In this document: piece after piece, positions 35,847 through 46,959 of the stretch | How positions within the stretch are numbered: position 1 is the stretch's first letter | How the letters are laid out: each line of letters begins with the position of its first letter | Origin: Micrasema longulum | Taxonomy: Eukaryota; Arthropoda; Insecta; Trichoptera; Brachycentridae | NCBI GenBank assembly: GCA_022494885.1 | Contig: JAGVSM010002403.1 | Span: 32,054-96,053 of the forward strand | Reading direction: 5' to 3' | DNA: 64,000 bases | Translations under genes and position numbers: made by a program | Notes under the pieces: generated by a model | Databases searched by the model: none | Told to the model about the DNA's origin: nothing | The model's input: only the letters and a program-made list of their open reading frames with translations

Positions 35847-36179
35847 CACAATGTTGCAATAGGAAGACATATTTGGTGTTAATATTGATGTTTATGTGTA
35901 AATGCGAGAGCTTAACACAATACTTCAATAAAACAGAAGTGGTTAAAACGAATGTTTAATAATTAAAACAAATAAAACGAGCTCATGTAAAATAAGACCA
36001 ACATAAATATTGTTATTTCGCCCATTATTTATTTATATACTTAATAGTTATGATTTGACTTAAAAAATAGATATTGTCAGGACGAAAACCGCCATTCGTA
36101 TCTATCCGAAATGTAAAATGTTAATAAATAAATTAATAATAATACCCAAAATATTGTATACGTACAATTGCGAAAACAT

Positions 36180-36232
36180 TTTTGAGAAGGGAATATGAAA
36201 GTCTGTCTACAAACATTTGGACATACTCAAAA
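36180..36232 (+). repeat. family A repeat, joined ends
   Basis: tgagaagggaatatgaaag is fused directly to gtctacaaacatttggacat, so two normally separate parts of the family A element are joined by an internal deletion or inversion. Confidence 0.5.
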
Positions 36233-36674
36233 CAGCGTTGATTATTATTTTATTGTTGAAAAATATCGCAAAAAACATGGAGAACTGAAACTTACTAACT
36301 AAATTAGTCAACCGCACGCGTTGATTGCGGACCTACGCTAATTGGATTGGGTTATATCCCGTGAACATCACTTTTTTATCCAAGTTACGCATATCTTTAT
36401 TTAACTTTTATTATTATTATTCATTTTTTTAAATATTTTTTTTATTTACGTAATAAGTACTGACCGTGTAAAATTTAAAGCTATTTACCAAAAAACGTCG
36501 CATGACGGTATACTTCTGCGAGGGCTGCAAAAGAGCTATTTGTGTTGTACCCAATGCCCAGTGCTGTATCATGAAGGTTAATTACAAAATTATTTTAACT
36601 ATTTGATAGCCTGAAAATAAAGATTTCTATGTAAGGTAATTTGTTATAAAAATAAAACTGATTAAATAAATATC

Positions 36675-36895
36675 ACTGTCTTTGCACACAGACCTCGCTT
36701 CCTCTACATTCACACACCTCTTCATGCAAGCACGCCGATTATTCCGACTTTTGACTATCCATCTTCAAGTATTTGTTAGATTTGGTCATGTAAAGACTTT
36801 CTCGGTCCTCCTCCTTTTCTACAGACATTCGCATTGTAATTTTTTTTATCGTTCTTTCACTGTACATTCGCTCAACGTGTCTAAATCAACGCAGC
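36675..36895 (-). pseudogene. non-LTR retrotransposon 3' end (family R1)
   Basis: On the minus strand the frame reads RWFRHVERM(Y)SERT, then GGGPRKSLHDQI and a later block with stops. It has the same order as 27135-27625 and is 5'-truncated. The plus-strand frame over this interval is its shadow. Confidence 0.6.
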
Positions 36896-36899
36896 ACAT

Positions 36900-37860
36900 G
36901 GGTTGCGTATTTTGAAAGCACGAAAAACCAAAAATATTTCATGTGTTAATTTCGTGAAAAGCGCATACATGCCGCGTTTGTTTTAATTATATGCTGAAAT
37001 TAACGCTTTGACCCAGAAAAGGGTCAACTCTCCAAGTAAACTGAAAGCAGGAGCGACTTATGGCAGTTAGCGCTATAATAACACGGGCGGTTAAAAAAAC
37101 TAAGTGGGCTAAAAGCTAAAACTGTTGACATTTCACAATATGGAATGAATCAAGAGCTTCAATTTAACCGAAATATCACGCTGCGTGAATAAAAGGACCG
37201 GAAAACTAAAATAACGCACATTTTTACTGTAGTGTGTCTGCATATATAACTTCCTAACTTCCTACCTAAGTGACATATTTGTGCCCCGACTCAACACGGA
37301 TTTTCTAGCGAATAAGGGAAAGTTCACAAGCAAGGGTCGTTACCGATTGTGTCACTATAAACTGTAATAATGTAAGTATAATGTTTTTAATCAACGTATT
37401 TAAAAAAAAATATTTATAGTACATAATAATATACACCTTACACAAGCATAAACTGTTTTCCCCGTCAGTCATTTTTTGGTATGAGAAATATAATATTTTT
37501 GATAGAACATAATAGATAAAACAAAAAAATATAAAACAAACAAAAAATATGGAAGGTACGATACATATCTTAATTAAAATAAACACTTTATTTTAGATAA
37601 GTTAGAGGATACAGCAATTATGTTTTTTTGTATTTTTTTAAGAATTATATCTTGGTTTTAAATATTGTTTATCATCGGTATGTTTTTCAGCAAAAAAATT
37701 ATATTCATACCGGCCATTCGACGGCAATTTTGTTAAAAACATTTACAACCAAAATATTCCTCGGGTTTGAACTAAAATATTTTTTTATGATTATTGAAAG
37801 AGGTGTGAAGGTTTTCACGGTCACTGTTATCAATTTATTCCTTTTTTGAGTGATACCGTG
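36900..37860. other. AT-rich DNA without a recognised gene
   Basis: The frames on both strands are long only because of AT-rich, stop-poor runs. No splice sites or motifs were recognised. Confidence 0.4.
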
Positions 37861-37967
37861 TGTGTTGGATTTGTTCCGACGTTTCGGCTACCATTACAGG
37901 AGCCATCTTCAGGGTAAACTAAGTGAATCCAACACACACGGTATCACCTAAAAAAGAAACAAATTGA
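37849..37967 (-). mobile_element. fold-back with ATCCAACACACACGGTATCA ends and ribozyme
   Basis: The words tgataccgtgtgtgttggat and atccaacacacacggtatca are exact 20-base inverted repeats at the two sides, enclosing the hammerhead at 37873-37917. The left half matches the flank of the 24.1 kb ribozyme, so the right half looks like an added inverted piece of the same element. Confidence 0.65.
37873..37917 (-). ncRNA. hammerhead ribozyme of a second family
   Basis: Minus strand: CTGAAGA (37906-37912), one base, stem II GGCT (37901-37904) with AGCC (37886-37889) across an 11-base loop, GAAAC (37881-37885), GTC (37878-37880), then GGAA. All catalytic words are intact. Helix I is weak (ACC against GG). 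Helix III would be the self-complementary ACGT, which can form only between two molecules. Activity would be expected in dimers if at all. Confidence 0.6.
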
Positions 37968-37969
37968 TT

Positions 37970-38856
37970 ATTGAGAGCATAATTAAACGTAGAACTAAAA
38001 AAAAAACACCACAAAATTAGTATGACTTTAATTTTTTTTAAAGGTTTTTCTTTAATAACTTTACTAATCAATTTATTATCTTCAAATCATTAGGTTGAAT
38101 ACCTTGCCCTTGGATAAGTACCAATGTACCTAAGTTTAGTCTAAATTTCAAAAAGCATAATCTGCCGATTGAAAAGTAATATGTTTTGTTTGTGTAAAAC
38201 TTTGAAGTATCTATATATTAATCAGTAATACCTTATAAATAGATTATTTTTATCTTACGTTCACTTACTTTATTTTCTTAAAGTTGCAATTTTTAAATAG
38301 TATGATTTCCTTACTTCTTATCAGACAACAGCCATAATTGGTATAAATAAAGTTGTACACGACTACATTTATATTACATAACGGCATAGAAATCACAGTT
38401 TGAAGATATTTTTTAAAAATATATATTTATTTCATTAAAGAAAGGCTTTGACTGGCAATATTTATGATGCATATCTATATAAATGAGTGGTGGGATATGT
38501 ATGGAAAACAGTCACCGAAAAAGACTGGCTAACTAGTAATGAGTAGACGTGGCATGCAGCTGTCTAAGATAAGGAAAACTTGGGAAATTCCAAATCAAAA
38601 AACAAACACACAATGATGTACTATTTCCTCTTCTACGCATTTTTAAGATGAATTTTGCAGTCGTACAATTTCAGGTGCAAATATTGATAGTGATCCGGCA
38701 ATGCCACAAATTATGTCCTGCGTTGTTTTTTTTTTTTGCACTTAACATTTTGTGAGGCAAAATGCTTCGGCTTATACAAACTGTTTTCACAGTATAGGAA
38801 ATCGAATAGGCAATACCATAGCGTTGTAATTTTAAATATAAAATAGTCATAGTTAA
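37970..38856. other. AT-rich DNA without a recognised gene
   Basis: No repeat partner or exon was recognised. Confidence 0.4.
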
Positions 38857-39042
38857 CAATGTTTGATTATGTCCAAATGCTTGCAGACTGGCTGGATTTC
38901 CTCCCTAGGGAGTTGTTCATATTTAAATTTATTTCAACAGAGAGGGAAAAATTTTAGAGAAGGGAATATGGAAGTCTAGGCATTTACAGGGCTTATGACC
39001 TGTAATTGGCTGGTTTAAGTGGCCACTTTACACACTGTGTTG
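38857..39042 (+). repeat. family A repeat, 5' part
   Basis: Starts with the terminal word (tatgtccaaatgcttgcaga), then ctggctggatttcctcccta, gagaagggaatatggaagtc and ttacacactgtgt. It stops inside the core, so it is truncated at the 3' side. Confidence 0.65.
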
Positions 39043-39044
39043 TA

Positions 39045-40725
39045 AAGTAGTAGTTTTTAAGAGAACCGATATTGCCATATCATATTACGATGAAATAATT
39101 CATTATGCATTCAAATTCATGAAAGCGTTCATTAAAAAAATATAAAAAATAAAAATTAATTTGGATTTCAGTTTCCGAATAACTTGGAAACTGTCATACA
39201 CGATACTATAACTTTACTGCACAGTGAATATTCTAGTTTCGGTCAGTCGCAAAATATAATAACACGCAAACATGGCGATGATTCGATTAACATTTCTCGA
39301 GATTAAACGCCGACGCCCATCCAGCGTGGCTATCGACGCGCCGCGACGCTTGCCAAAAATATTCGCCTAAACAACGTAATACCGCGCGGTTTGGGCATGA
39401 TCTACACTATAACATGCTGCCCTGGTATTCGTGCCCGTACCAACAGTAGGTATAGATATATTTACAGTTTCGTAGAGTGAAAAGTCTCGAACTTCCAAAC
39501 CTACGAATGAAAACACAAGACACTGGCTGGTGTTAAAACACGGTACATGTCTCGCTTGCCAACAATATTGAAATTCTTTAAAAAAAATACTGACATAAAA
39601 TAAATTACTCGGCTTCTTTTACACAAAAGCTGATGCATGTTTTTAAAGCCTTCTGTGACAATGATTGAGGTCCAGTTGTTTGATATAATTAAATTCAAAA
39701 GAAATAATAACAATTTTAAAGAGAATTTTTTTTTCAAAAAAAAATGTTTTAATTGTGATCAAAAACCTCTAACGTATAATATACATCGAAATTGAATGTC
39801 GATATCCTACACAATATTTTTAAATGAGAAGAAAAACCGGAAACTTTCAGGAAATTAAGAATGTTTTAACCAGTGAGTATTTTTATAGCAATAAAACTTT
39901 AAAAGTTATCTCTTTGTAAGGCCTAATATTTGGATTAATGTAGCAGAATTGATAGAATAAATAATAAGAGATTATGTGAAGTAGACCTTTCCATTCATCG
40001 CTTCCAAAGTGCTGCAATGACGCCGGCCGAGGCGTACATAATGCGAGTCGAGAAACGTACGGACTCTTTCCACTCCTGTTGGGAATGACGTCACAAGCGT
40101 AGAAAATTGCACAAGGACGTATTTCCAAGCGATTAGTAAGTACTGAGGAATGCGCCGAATTATTTTTGCCCTCACTCTCAAAGGAAATCCAAATCTTGCA
40201 ATTTTCCGGAAAACAGTTAAAATCTCAAATCAAACAACGTTAGTCAAGTGTTTACACATTATTTTGTATGTGTGATTCTTTCATGAGTTTCTTCGTTTAT
40301 ATAAGGAGTGTAAGTGTGTTGACTCTACAGTCATCTACATACCCACATATCCTGACAAGCTTTTTTTAGAATTGTCACTCCTGCTTAACAGGGACCCAAC
40401 TTACTAGTTAACAGTAGTATTGTTTTTTTTAATATCCAGAGTTATTATTTCAAGTATCTGCCACACAATCTAAGTAACATAATCGTACCAATAACAATAG
40501 CAATAGATGAAGAAATATTTTTTTTAAAGCAAATAATACATATGTACAACCTGGACGTTTTCACTAAGAATTATTACAATAGATTAAGTAAATTGTTGAA
40601 GAGAAAATTGATATAAAATTAAAATACAGTGAAGCAATTTTTATAAATAAAATAATTGAGGGGATGAATAATAAAAAAAAAAGTTAACCAACAATGTCAT
40701 ACATATGAAACAAGGGATAAAAAAA
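39045..40725. other. no recognised gene; GC-richer patches
   Basis: Two patches, at 39290-39440 and 39990-40120, have raised GC. The second contains TGACGTCA at 40086-40093 and gccggccgag nearby. No exons are readable. Confidence 0.35.
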
Positions 40726-40727
40726 AG

Positions 40728-40878
40728 ATAAGATTACCAATGAGGAGAAAAACAGAATCTCAAAACTCATTGTACAAGGGATTGAAGCTGTACAATGAAT
40801 TACCTAAAGAGATAAAATAAATAGAAGGAATTGAATTATTAAAAATTAATTCGAAAAAATATATTCTTAAGAAATTTT
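40728..40878 (+). pseudogene. non-LTR retrotransposon C-terminal end (LPKEI type)
   Basis: The + frame reads RLPMRRKTESQNSLYKGLKL, then YNELPKEIK and a stop, then residues compatible with the usual ending. This is the tail of a jockey/CR1-like polyprotein. An AT-rich 3' UTR with taaataaa units follows at about 40955. Confidence 0.6.
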
Positions 40879-41089
40879 GAAAAAAATAGTAATGTTAATA
40901 AAAGTTTATTTTTGTTCTTAAGATATTATGAACTAACTTTATAAAGCATAAAAAAATAAAATAAAATAAATAAATATGTTTTTTACCTAATAAAAATATG
41001 CTCAATATCATTCTGCTTTTTAAAATATTTTTATACTGATTTTTATAGTCCTTCGTTTGAATCATCATTTCCCTGTTCGCACATGTGTT

Positions 41090-41126
41090 AATTCAGTAGC
41101 CTACGTGGTGGATAGGCTACTGAATT
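41090..41126. repeat. perfect 14-base inverted repeat with 9-base loop
   Basis: aattcagtagccta and taggctactgaatt are exact reverse complements. The right arm runs directly into the tail of the SINE at 41125, so the arms may mark a rearranged insertion site. Confidence 0.75.
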
Positions 41127-41412
41127 TATTTATTTATTTATTCATATAAAGACACATATTACAAAAAATTTTTAACGTATCTCTAACTCTATGAGGTCAA
41201 GAGCCCTGGGTTGAGTTGGGATACAACAGAATAGAAAGTGAAAGCATGCATTGGTACAACAAAGCAGCGTATCTTGACCATTTGTTAGATGAAGGTAAAA
41301 TGATCATTCTTACTTATTTATATCGACCGTTCCAGCAATCGAACCCGGAACATCAAGCGTGACAGGCGTACGCGCCAACAACTACACTGTGAGGCGCACT
41401 TATTCCCACCCG
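41125..41412 (-). repeat. composite tRNA-Asp-like SINE (family S3), full length
   Basis: On the minus strand, a head with cacagtgtagttgttggcgc (A box), cctgtcacgc (Asp-type anticodon arm) and ccgggttcgattgc (B box) is followed by the body words accttcatctaaca, caagatacgctgc, gtaccaatgca, ccagggctcttgacctca and ttttttgtaatatgtgtc, ending in tandem aaat units. Parts of the body recur at 57675-57775, 30180-30290 and 59815-59975, so the family is modular. Confidence 0.7.
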
Positions 41413-42287
41413 CTTTCCTTTTTCGGGTTTTTCACCTGAGAGTAGTCATCGAGTCAAAAGCACTCGTCAAGGATTCTGGTTTTATTTCACACAAAACTGT
41501 ATTCTTTACGATAGGTGAGAAAAAGATTTTTACGATAGATGAAAAGAAACTCAAAAGAGAGTTTATGCAAAAAATAAGAAAAAAAATAGTCTGTTGCTGC
41601 GTCTCTTTGACAAGAAAAAAGTCGGGAAACTTTACCGCGTACGTACATATTATGTATGTAAAGTAGATTTAGGTGATGGCCGATAGCGCGATAAGCTGAA
41701 GGACCACTACAACCAAGAATCAGAGAGAAAAGAGGAAGAAGGAAATGGCAGAACAGTAGCATCGGAGTGAGATAGAAGAGCGTTAAGTTTAGTTCCAAAA
41801 ATAACAAACTCCGGATTATAATCACGCCGTATCGTGACGAAAAGATTCTGGTAGTCGTGTTGGAGCTGTTTTAGACTATTCAGACTCTAGTCTTTCTTGT
41901 TGGAGGGGCGGGAAATAGTTACACGGAGATATGTCTAAGTCTGTCTAGTACACCATATGACACAGGTCCACGGTTACTGACTTGGAGCAACAATGTTGTC
42001 AACTGCTATTATATCACTTGAATCACCGTCCAATAGGTTCTGCGTAAATATTGCACAGCGAATATTAAAGTTTTCGCAATCGACACGTCTCGCGTCTGTT
42101 CGATGCGCGAGTTGTTAGACATAGTGGTTCATTAATCAAAAACGATAACCGTTACTTCAGATGTACAAGTTATGAAATTAAAGCTTCACGGTTGTAATGC
42201 GTAATACGCAAAATGTCAATAACGTGCGACGGTATACGAATGGAAAATAAAGATTAAGATTCAGTCATTCATATTCCTAATTATTGA

Positions 42288-42944
42288 GGACCGTTTTCAC
42301 AAAGTGAAATATCCACAAAAAGTAACATATTCAGGAGAAGGTTTTTTTGATAAAAAAATAATTACTAAGATTTTAACAAAAACAAAAATACCGTTTTATA
42401 GAAATTCTACATTCTAAACTCATATACTATTCATTTAAAAAATCTATAATTTCCTATTTTTATAGAAAAGTTGATTTGTGTTAGGAATATAACATATAAG
42501 TTTACTTTTGCATGAAATCATTATTAACTGTTTTATTGTTATTTTTATATGCGTACATATATATATATATGTATTGGTAAGTTATTTCTGAAATATTTTC
42601 ATATTATTACTCAATTAAATGATAGTTCAATCCAAGTCGACTCGCTACAACTTCGCACAAACATATATGTCGAAGTCTTAAATGTTTATCGTGTTTGTGA
42701 ATATATCGTATACCATTATTTTCTTGCCCCTTAATTGTCTTTGATACAAAGTTTTTTACTATTTTTCTTCAGTTTCTTGTTTATATGTTTCTTCATGTAA
42801 CTGCTGTGATTGGCTTAGGCCGTATATATTATTAATAAATAAATAAATATATCGTTTTGCAAAAATTTAATTTCACCAATATGTTTGATATCGCCAACAC
42901 ATTTTGGTTTTTTTTGTAGATATTTCGCTTTGTGAAAATGGTCC
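42288..42944. mobile_element. TIR element, GGACC(G/A)TTTTCACAAAG ends
   Basis: The ends ggaccgttttcacaaagtga and the inverse of tcgctttgtgaaaatggtcc agree at about 30 of 33 positions with aatatc.acaaaaa. Both sides are flanked by TGA, which may be a 3-base target duplication. The 657 bp interior is AT-rich, contains the reversed repeat 42760-42850 and no transposase, so it is non-autonomous. Confidence 0.6.
42760..42850 (-). repeat. dispersed repeat (inverted partner at 8140)
   Basis: Reverse complement of 8140-8215, lying inside the TIR element 42288-42944. Either the element captured it or both copies derive from this TIR family. Confidence 0.5.
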
Positions 42945-42949
42945 TGAAT

Positions 42950-43387
42950 TCAAGTGAAAATTATTGGATTAACAGTGCTCATGATTTCAAAAATATTTTC
43001 ATATCGTCTCCACGATAATAGAAAGTTCAATAGCAAGGGGAAATTGGAGGAAGGTTGTTTTTATCGGGGCTGGAGTATTTCCATTGGGGTGGCGACTGCA
43101 ATGTTCGGCGTCCAGCCAAAGAGTGGGCGCGTTTGACAACGTAGAAACTGGCGATGGAGGATCCACACAACAACAACATCCAAGAGAGATCAGAAAAACG
43201 ACAGAGAAATCGTCACCTCGTTACCACAAGGTTGGAAGTGTCGAATATAAATACATGGAATACGGGAGCCAAAATGAATGCAGAACTTTTGAATATTTCA
43301 CTTGTTCGTAACAAATGATCCATTTAATGTTGCAGAGGAAATACACCGGATCATCAATTACACGCGGTCTAGATTAATCATTGTCCG
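42950..43387 (+). other. unrecognised frame in a GC-richer patch
   Basis: A 75-codon frame (43084-43311) with a Gly/Gln-rich start and TEKSSPRYHKV segment. The patch 43040-43270 is less AT-rich than its surroundings. I do not recognise the protein and see no matching splice sites. It may be a piece of a retroelement. Confidence 0.15.
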
Positions 43388-43500
43388 CCTTGAAGTGTAG
43401 TGGTTAACGCATTTGGCAAACATGCATTAATTCTCAAGTTCGATCCCCAACGTGGTCGACAAATTTTGATGAAAAAGTGTTCTGAATAATCAAATAATTC
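43388..43500 (+). repeat. tRNA-derived SINE
   Basis: Head with cttgaagtgtagtggttaac (A box), an anticodon-arm-like ttggcaaacatgcat, and aagttcgatcccc (B box), then an AT-rich body. Related to 14250-14330 by the order of boxes. The poor acceptor stem excludes a normal tRNA. Confidence 0.55.
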
Positions 43501-43709
43501 TGTTTCCCTTGACTAAAGTGCAAAACTTTTTGCCGCCTTTACCGCCTTTGTGTAGTAAATCGAGATTCATTGCTAATACTGTAGATATGAAGGCAGCACC
43601 ATGAGCACTAAGAGACGTATATTATTTTACATATATTTATATTATTATTTATTCATTTATTATATTTCTATTATATTTATTAAAAAAACTTTTTTTACTA
43701 AAGTAACTT

Positions 43710-43810
43710 TAAAAAGTATTTTCTCATTGGCACGGGATTTCCCAGTGAGGAAAATACATTATAACCAAATCACTTGTATATTTTTTTACCAATGAAGTAC
43801 TTTCCTAAAT
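43710..43810 (+). repeat. non-LTR element 3' end, GTGAGGAA type
   Basis: aagtattttctcattggcacggg, then cccagtgaggaaa and an AT tail. Same module as 9553-9665 and 49213-49325. Confidence 0.5.
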
Positions 43811-43814
43811 AAAA

Positions 43815-45600
43815 TAAATCCAGAAAAATGCATTAAATTTATTTATACTGCAATGTTTTTTTTTTTCAAATTTAATTTGTTCCGGACAAATTAAGGCAAA
43901 TCTAATTTTTTTTAACTAAATCTAATAAAAAGCATTTAATTTTGACAGCATCATAAATTATGCGCAAACTATAAAATTTATTATGTCGTCTTATTCTGAA
44001 GCAGTATGAACTACAAATGTGACTAAAACCGGAAAATAACGATGATTATAACCGAGAAATAAGAATACCACGAGTTTCAGAATAGAGCTGGTAAATAAGA
44101 AATTAACCGCAAGAGTTACAACAATTACCACCTATGTTTCCAATACTGTTATCTCTTTTACTTTGTAAAACACCTTTCGAGAGTGAGCGAGATACTCGAT
44201 TATGAATTAATTGACAATAGCAGCAATTTCGTGATATAAGGCTATACATCTTAACCTAAAATTGTCTAGCCAAACATGGAGGCAAGCCTGGCCTTCGACG
44301 ATTACACGGGTCATTTATTTCATAGTGAAAACGAAAGTTGACCAAAAATATAAACAAGTATGACTCAATCTCTTTAGTTACGAGAAAATACTTCATTACC
44401 TAACGAGACAACCGATTTTTTAAAAACATTTTTAGCAAACTCTGAAATAAATTTATATTTATTGGGCAACATCTTCAAATACATTTATGTTTTAATACTG
44501 TAAGAAAAATAAATAAAAGTCATTTTCATGAGTTTTCTCTCAAAATAATAAAGTTCTGTAAATATCAGCATAGTAGCTCAATATAGTTGCGATCTTTCGC
44601 TGTATCAAATCAAGGTTCAAAATCACGAAACGATCGGAGGCGAATTCAAAACAAGATTTTATTTCACTATTTTGCATGTGTTTGGTTTTTCTTCACTGCC
44701 TGTGGTTCAAATGAAAGTAGTAATGCTTTTGTTTTTAATGTCTTCATTAAAAAAAAAATCGAAACTAGTAAATTTGAAAAGTTTCCATAAATTATAATTG
44801 GTTCTGCTATTTGATTTCATGACCCAAACGCAGTTTAACGAAAGCTAAAAATCTAACGAAATTTCGAATGGCAATGTTCACATATTTATGAACACATAAC
44901 AGAACAGATATTTTTGGATAAACCTACAAAAACAAATCAATCAAAACCGAAAGTTTACCTAAACAAAAAATTCCTGGAGTATCAACGACATCTAAATTCT
45001 TCGGGTTATTTATTTAAACACGCCGTGCGACATAATATTTTAGTTGAGAATCTTAAAAATATTAATGGACATAAAGTTTTTTTGCTTACACATCGTATTT
45101 CTCTTGAATTAATTCATTACCCACAATAACTGGTAATTACTTTTTAACGGTAGTTTAAAATTGTGAATGAAAATCGGAGATAAAAACCAAAAGTTAGTGC
45201 TACAATATAAATGTCCTAATAAAATATAATGAATGTTAAAAGTTTAGTGAATGAAGAGTGACTGGTATAATGGTGGAATAACGTTGTTGATTGGTGTTCT
45301 AGGCGCTGAGTTACAACAATTCGGAATAATTTTACGGCCACCGAATAAGAACTCGATAAACAGAGCGTGGCGTGGTTTATTATAGGAGATCTATACTCAT
45401 TATATTATATACAATCAATAAACTATTAACTATTGTACGCCATCCGACTATACGTGACCTTCCTTTCCTTAAGGAAACGACGATTTTGGTTGCTTCTAGT
45501 TATTTTGGGATATTTCACGAGGAATTAAATAAAAATATAAAATATCTATTTGACATATTAATTTTGTGGCTATCCATTATAATAAAACAAATGTAAAACA
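43815..45600. other. AT-rich DNA without a recognised gene
   Basis: The frames at 44587-44790, 44914-45129 and 45372-45596 (+) are AT-driven and show no family motif. Confidence 0.4.
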
Positions 45601-45601
45601 A

Positions 45602-45715
45602 CTTTGTTTCTAACAACTTATTTTTTTCTACCGACAGGTTTTAAAGCTTGTGTAGCTTTGAAACCGGTCGGTAGAAAAAATAAAAATAAGTGGTTAAAAA
45701 CAAAGATTAATATAT
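45602..45715 (+). ncRNA. hairpin with hammerhead 3' half
   Basis: A ~47-base imperfect inverted repeat. Its core at 45628-45674 pairs ctaccgac.ggttt.aaagct with its complement, and it ends GAAACCGGTCGGTAG, which holds the GAAAC, GTC and helix I words of the 14.7 kb relic. The CTGANGA box on the 5' side has been replaced by an inverted copy of the 3' side. It is a fold-back derivative of the ribozyme terminus and is not expected to cleave. Confidence 0.55.
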
Positions 45716-45719
45716 TTGC

Positions 45720-46850
45720 ATATTTGCTGAGAAAATTAACTTAAAAAAAACAGCGAGTTGTATTTATATATCTATATCAAACTAATTCTTGGGAGATATT
45801 CAATTCTTACCATCAGTACGTATCCTCGAATACTGTCATGACTTGAAAAAGCTTTATTTTTTGTCAATCGATTGTAAATAAGTTTGTAGATTTGCATTCG
45901 TGTTTTTTTCAATTTACGTCATCGACTTAAAAAGGTGCTAAGTAGATTCTTTGGTACAATCCTTAAGAAGTCATGATTTTTTTCGATTCTATAATAAATA
46001 TGTATTTATTCTTGGTGGAAATGCTCATGATCTAAAGGATTCAATTTAGTATCATCGATATATTGCATCTACATTATATGGTAAAATCACATCCGGACTT
46101 GATTCGGTTTTTTCTTTAAAAATGTTAAACTAATAAAATAAATATTTATTTTATGTTTAAAAATTATTTTATTGTTCTTTAAATTACTACGTTTAAAATG
46201 TGAAAATCACTACTTTTCTACGTAACAGTAATAAATAGCTCTCCAATGTGATAGTAACATCGGTACATTGTTGTCATTACATCTACACAGCATGTCGGGC
46301 ATTTTAATGAAATAATAGAAATGTGCAAACTATAATTATTTTGTATCTAATTATTCATACAATAAAACGAAACGAGTATAATAATATGTACACTGGAATT
46401 GTAATACATTGATAGCCAAATGCTGTAAGATAAGGTTTTTTTTACGAATATTTTTTTATTAAAAAGTGGTTAGCGAGATTTTAAACTCATTGCTTATATG
46501 GATAATATTAGTTGTATTATACATTCTTAATTAAATTATGTTACATTTATTAATAAGTAAAACAAATGTACAGTCGAAAAATTCAAAATAAAAGTATTTA
46601 TTAACATACAATCCTTTCGAGGATATAATTATAAATTAGTAAAAACACTTATAACCCCAATTTTTAATTTACAAAAAGTCTAAAGATGCAAAATTTCCAG
46701 TGGAAATCTATAATAGTTTATCAAATAAGGTGCTTAAAGTATGTAAACTCAGGGATGAAAATGTTTTGATTTTTGTACAAATATAGAAAGGTCTAAAGAG
46801 ACGTATAACACAAAATAGGGTTAATACCTACAGTTCATAATGCATGGAAT
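45720..46850. other. AT-rich DNA without a recognised gene
   Basis: Nothing was recognised up to the GC island. Confidence 0.4.
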
Positions 46851-46959
46851 ATGTATGCCACAGATTGCGCATCACAAAACATACGGGTTACAGAATAAGC
46901 TCACGAAAACACAACACACACGCGAGAATGTTGTTAGTAACGGAGGAATATCTCGAAGC

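Larger units (their letters stand above)
35234..35935. repeat. duplicated segment framing a tandem SINE pair
   Basis: The words tggtgttaatattgat, tttatgt and taaatgcgagag occur at 35234-35275 and again at 35870-35915. A third partial copy (gcgagtttagagttgaacaa) is at 35438-35472. Two S1 SINEs sit between them. The simplest reading is a segmental duplication that included one SINE. Confidence 0.5.
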
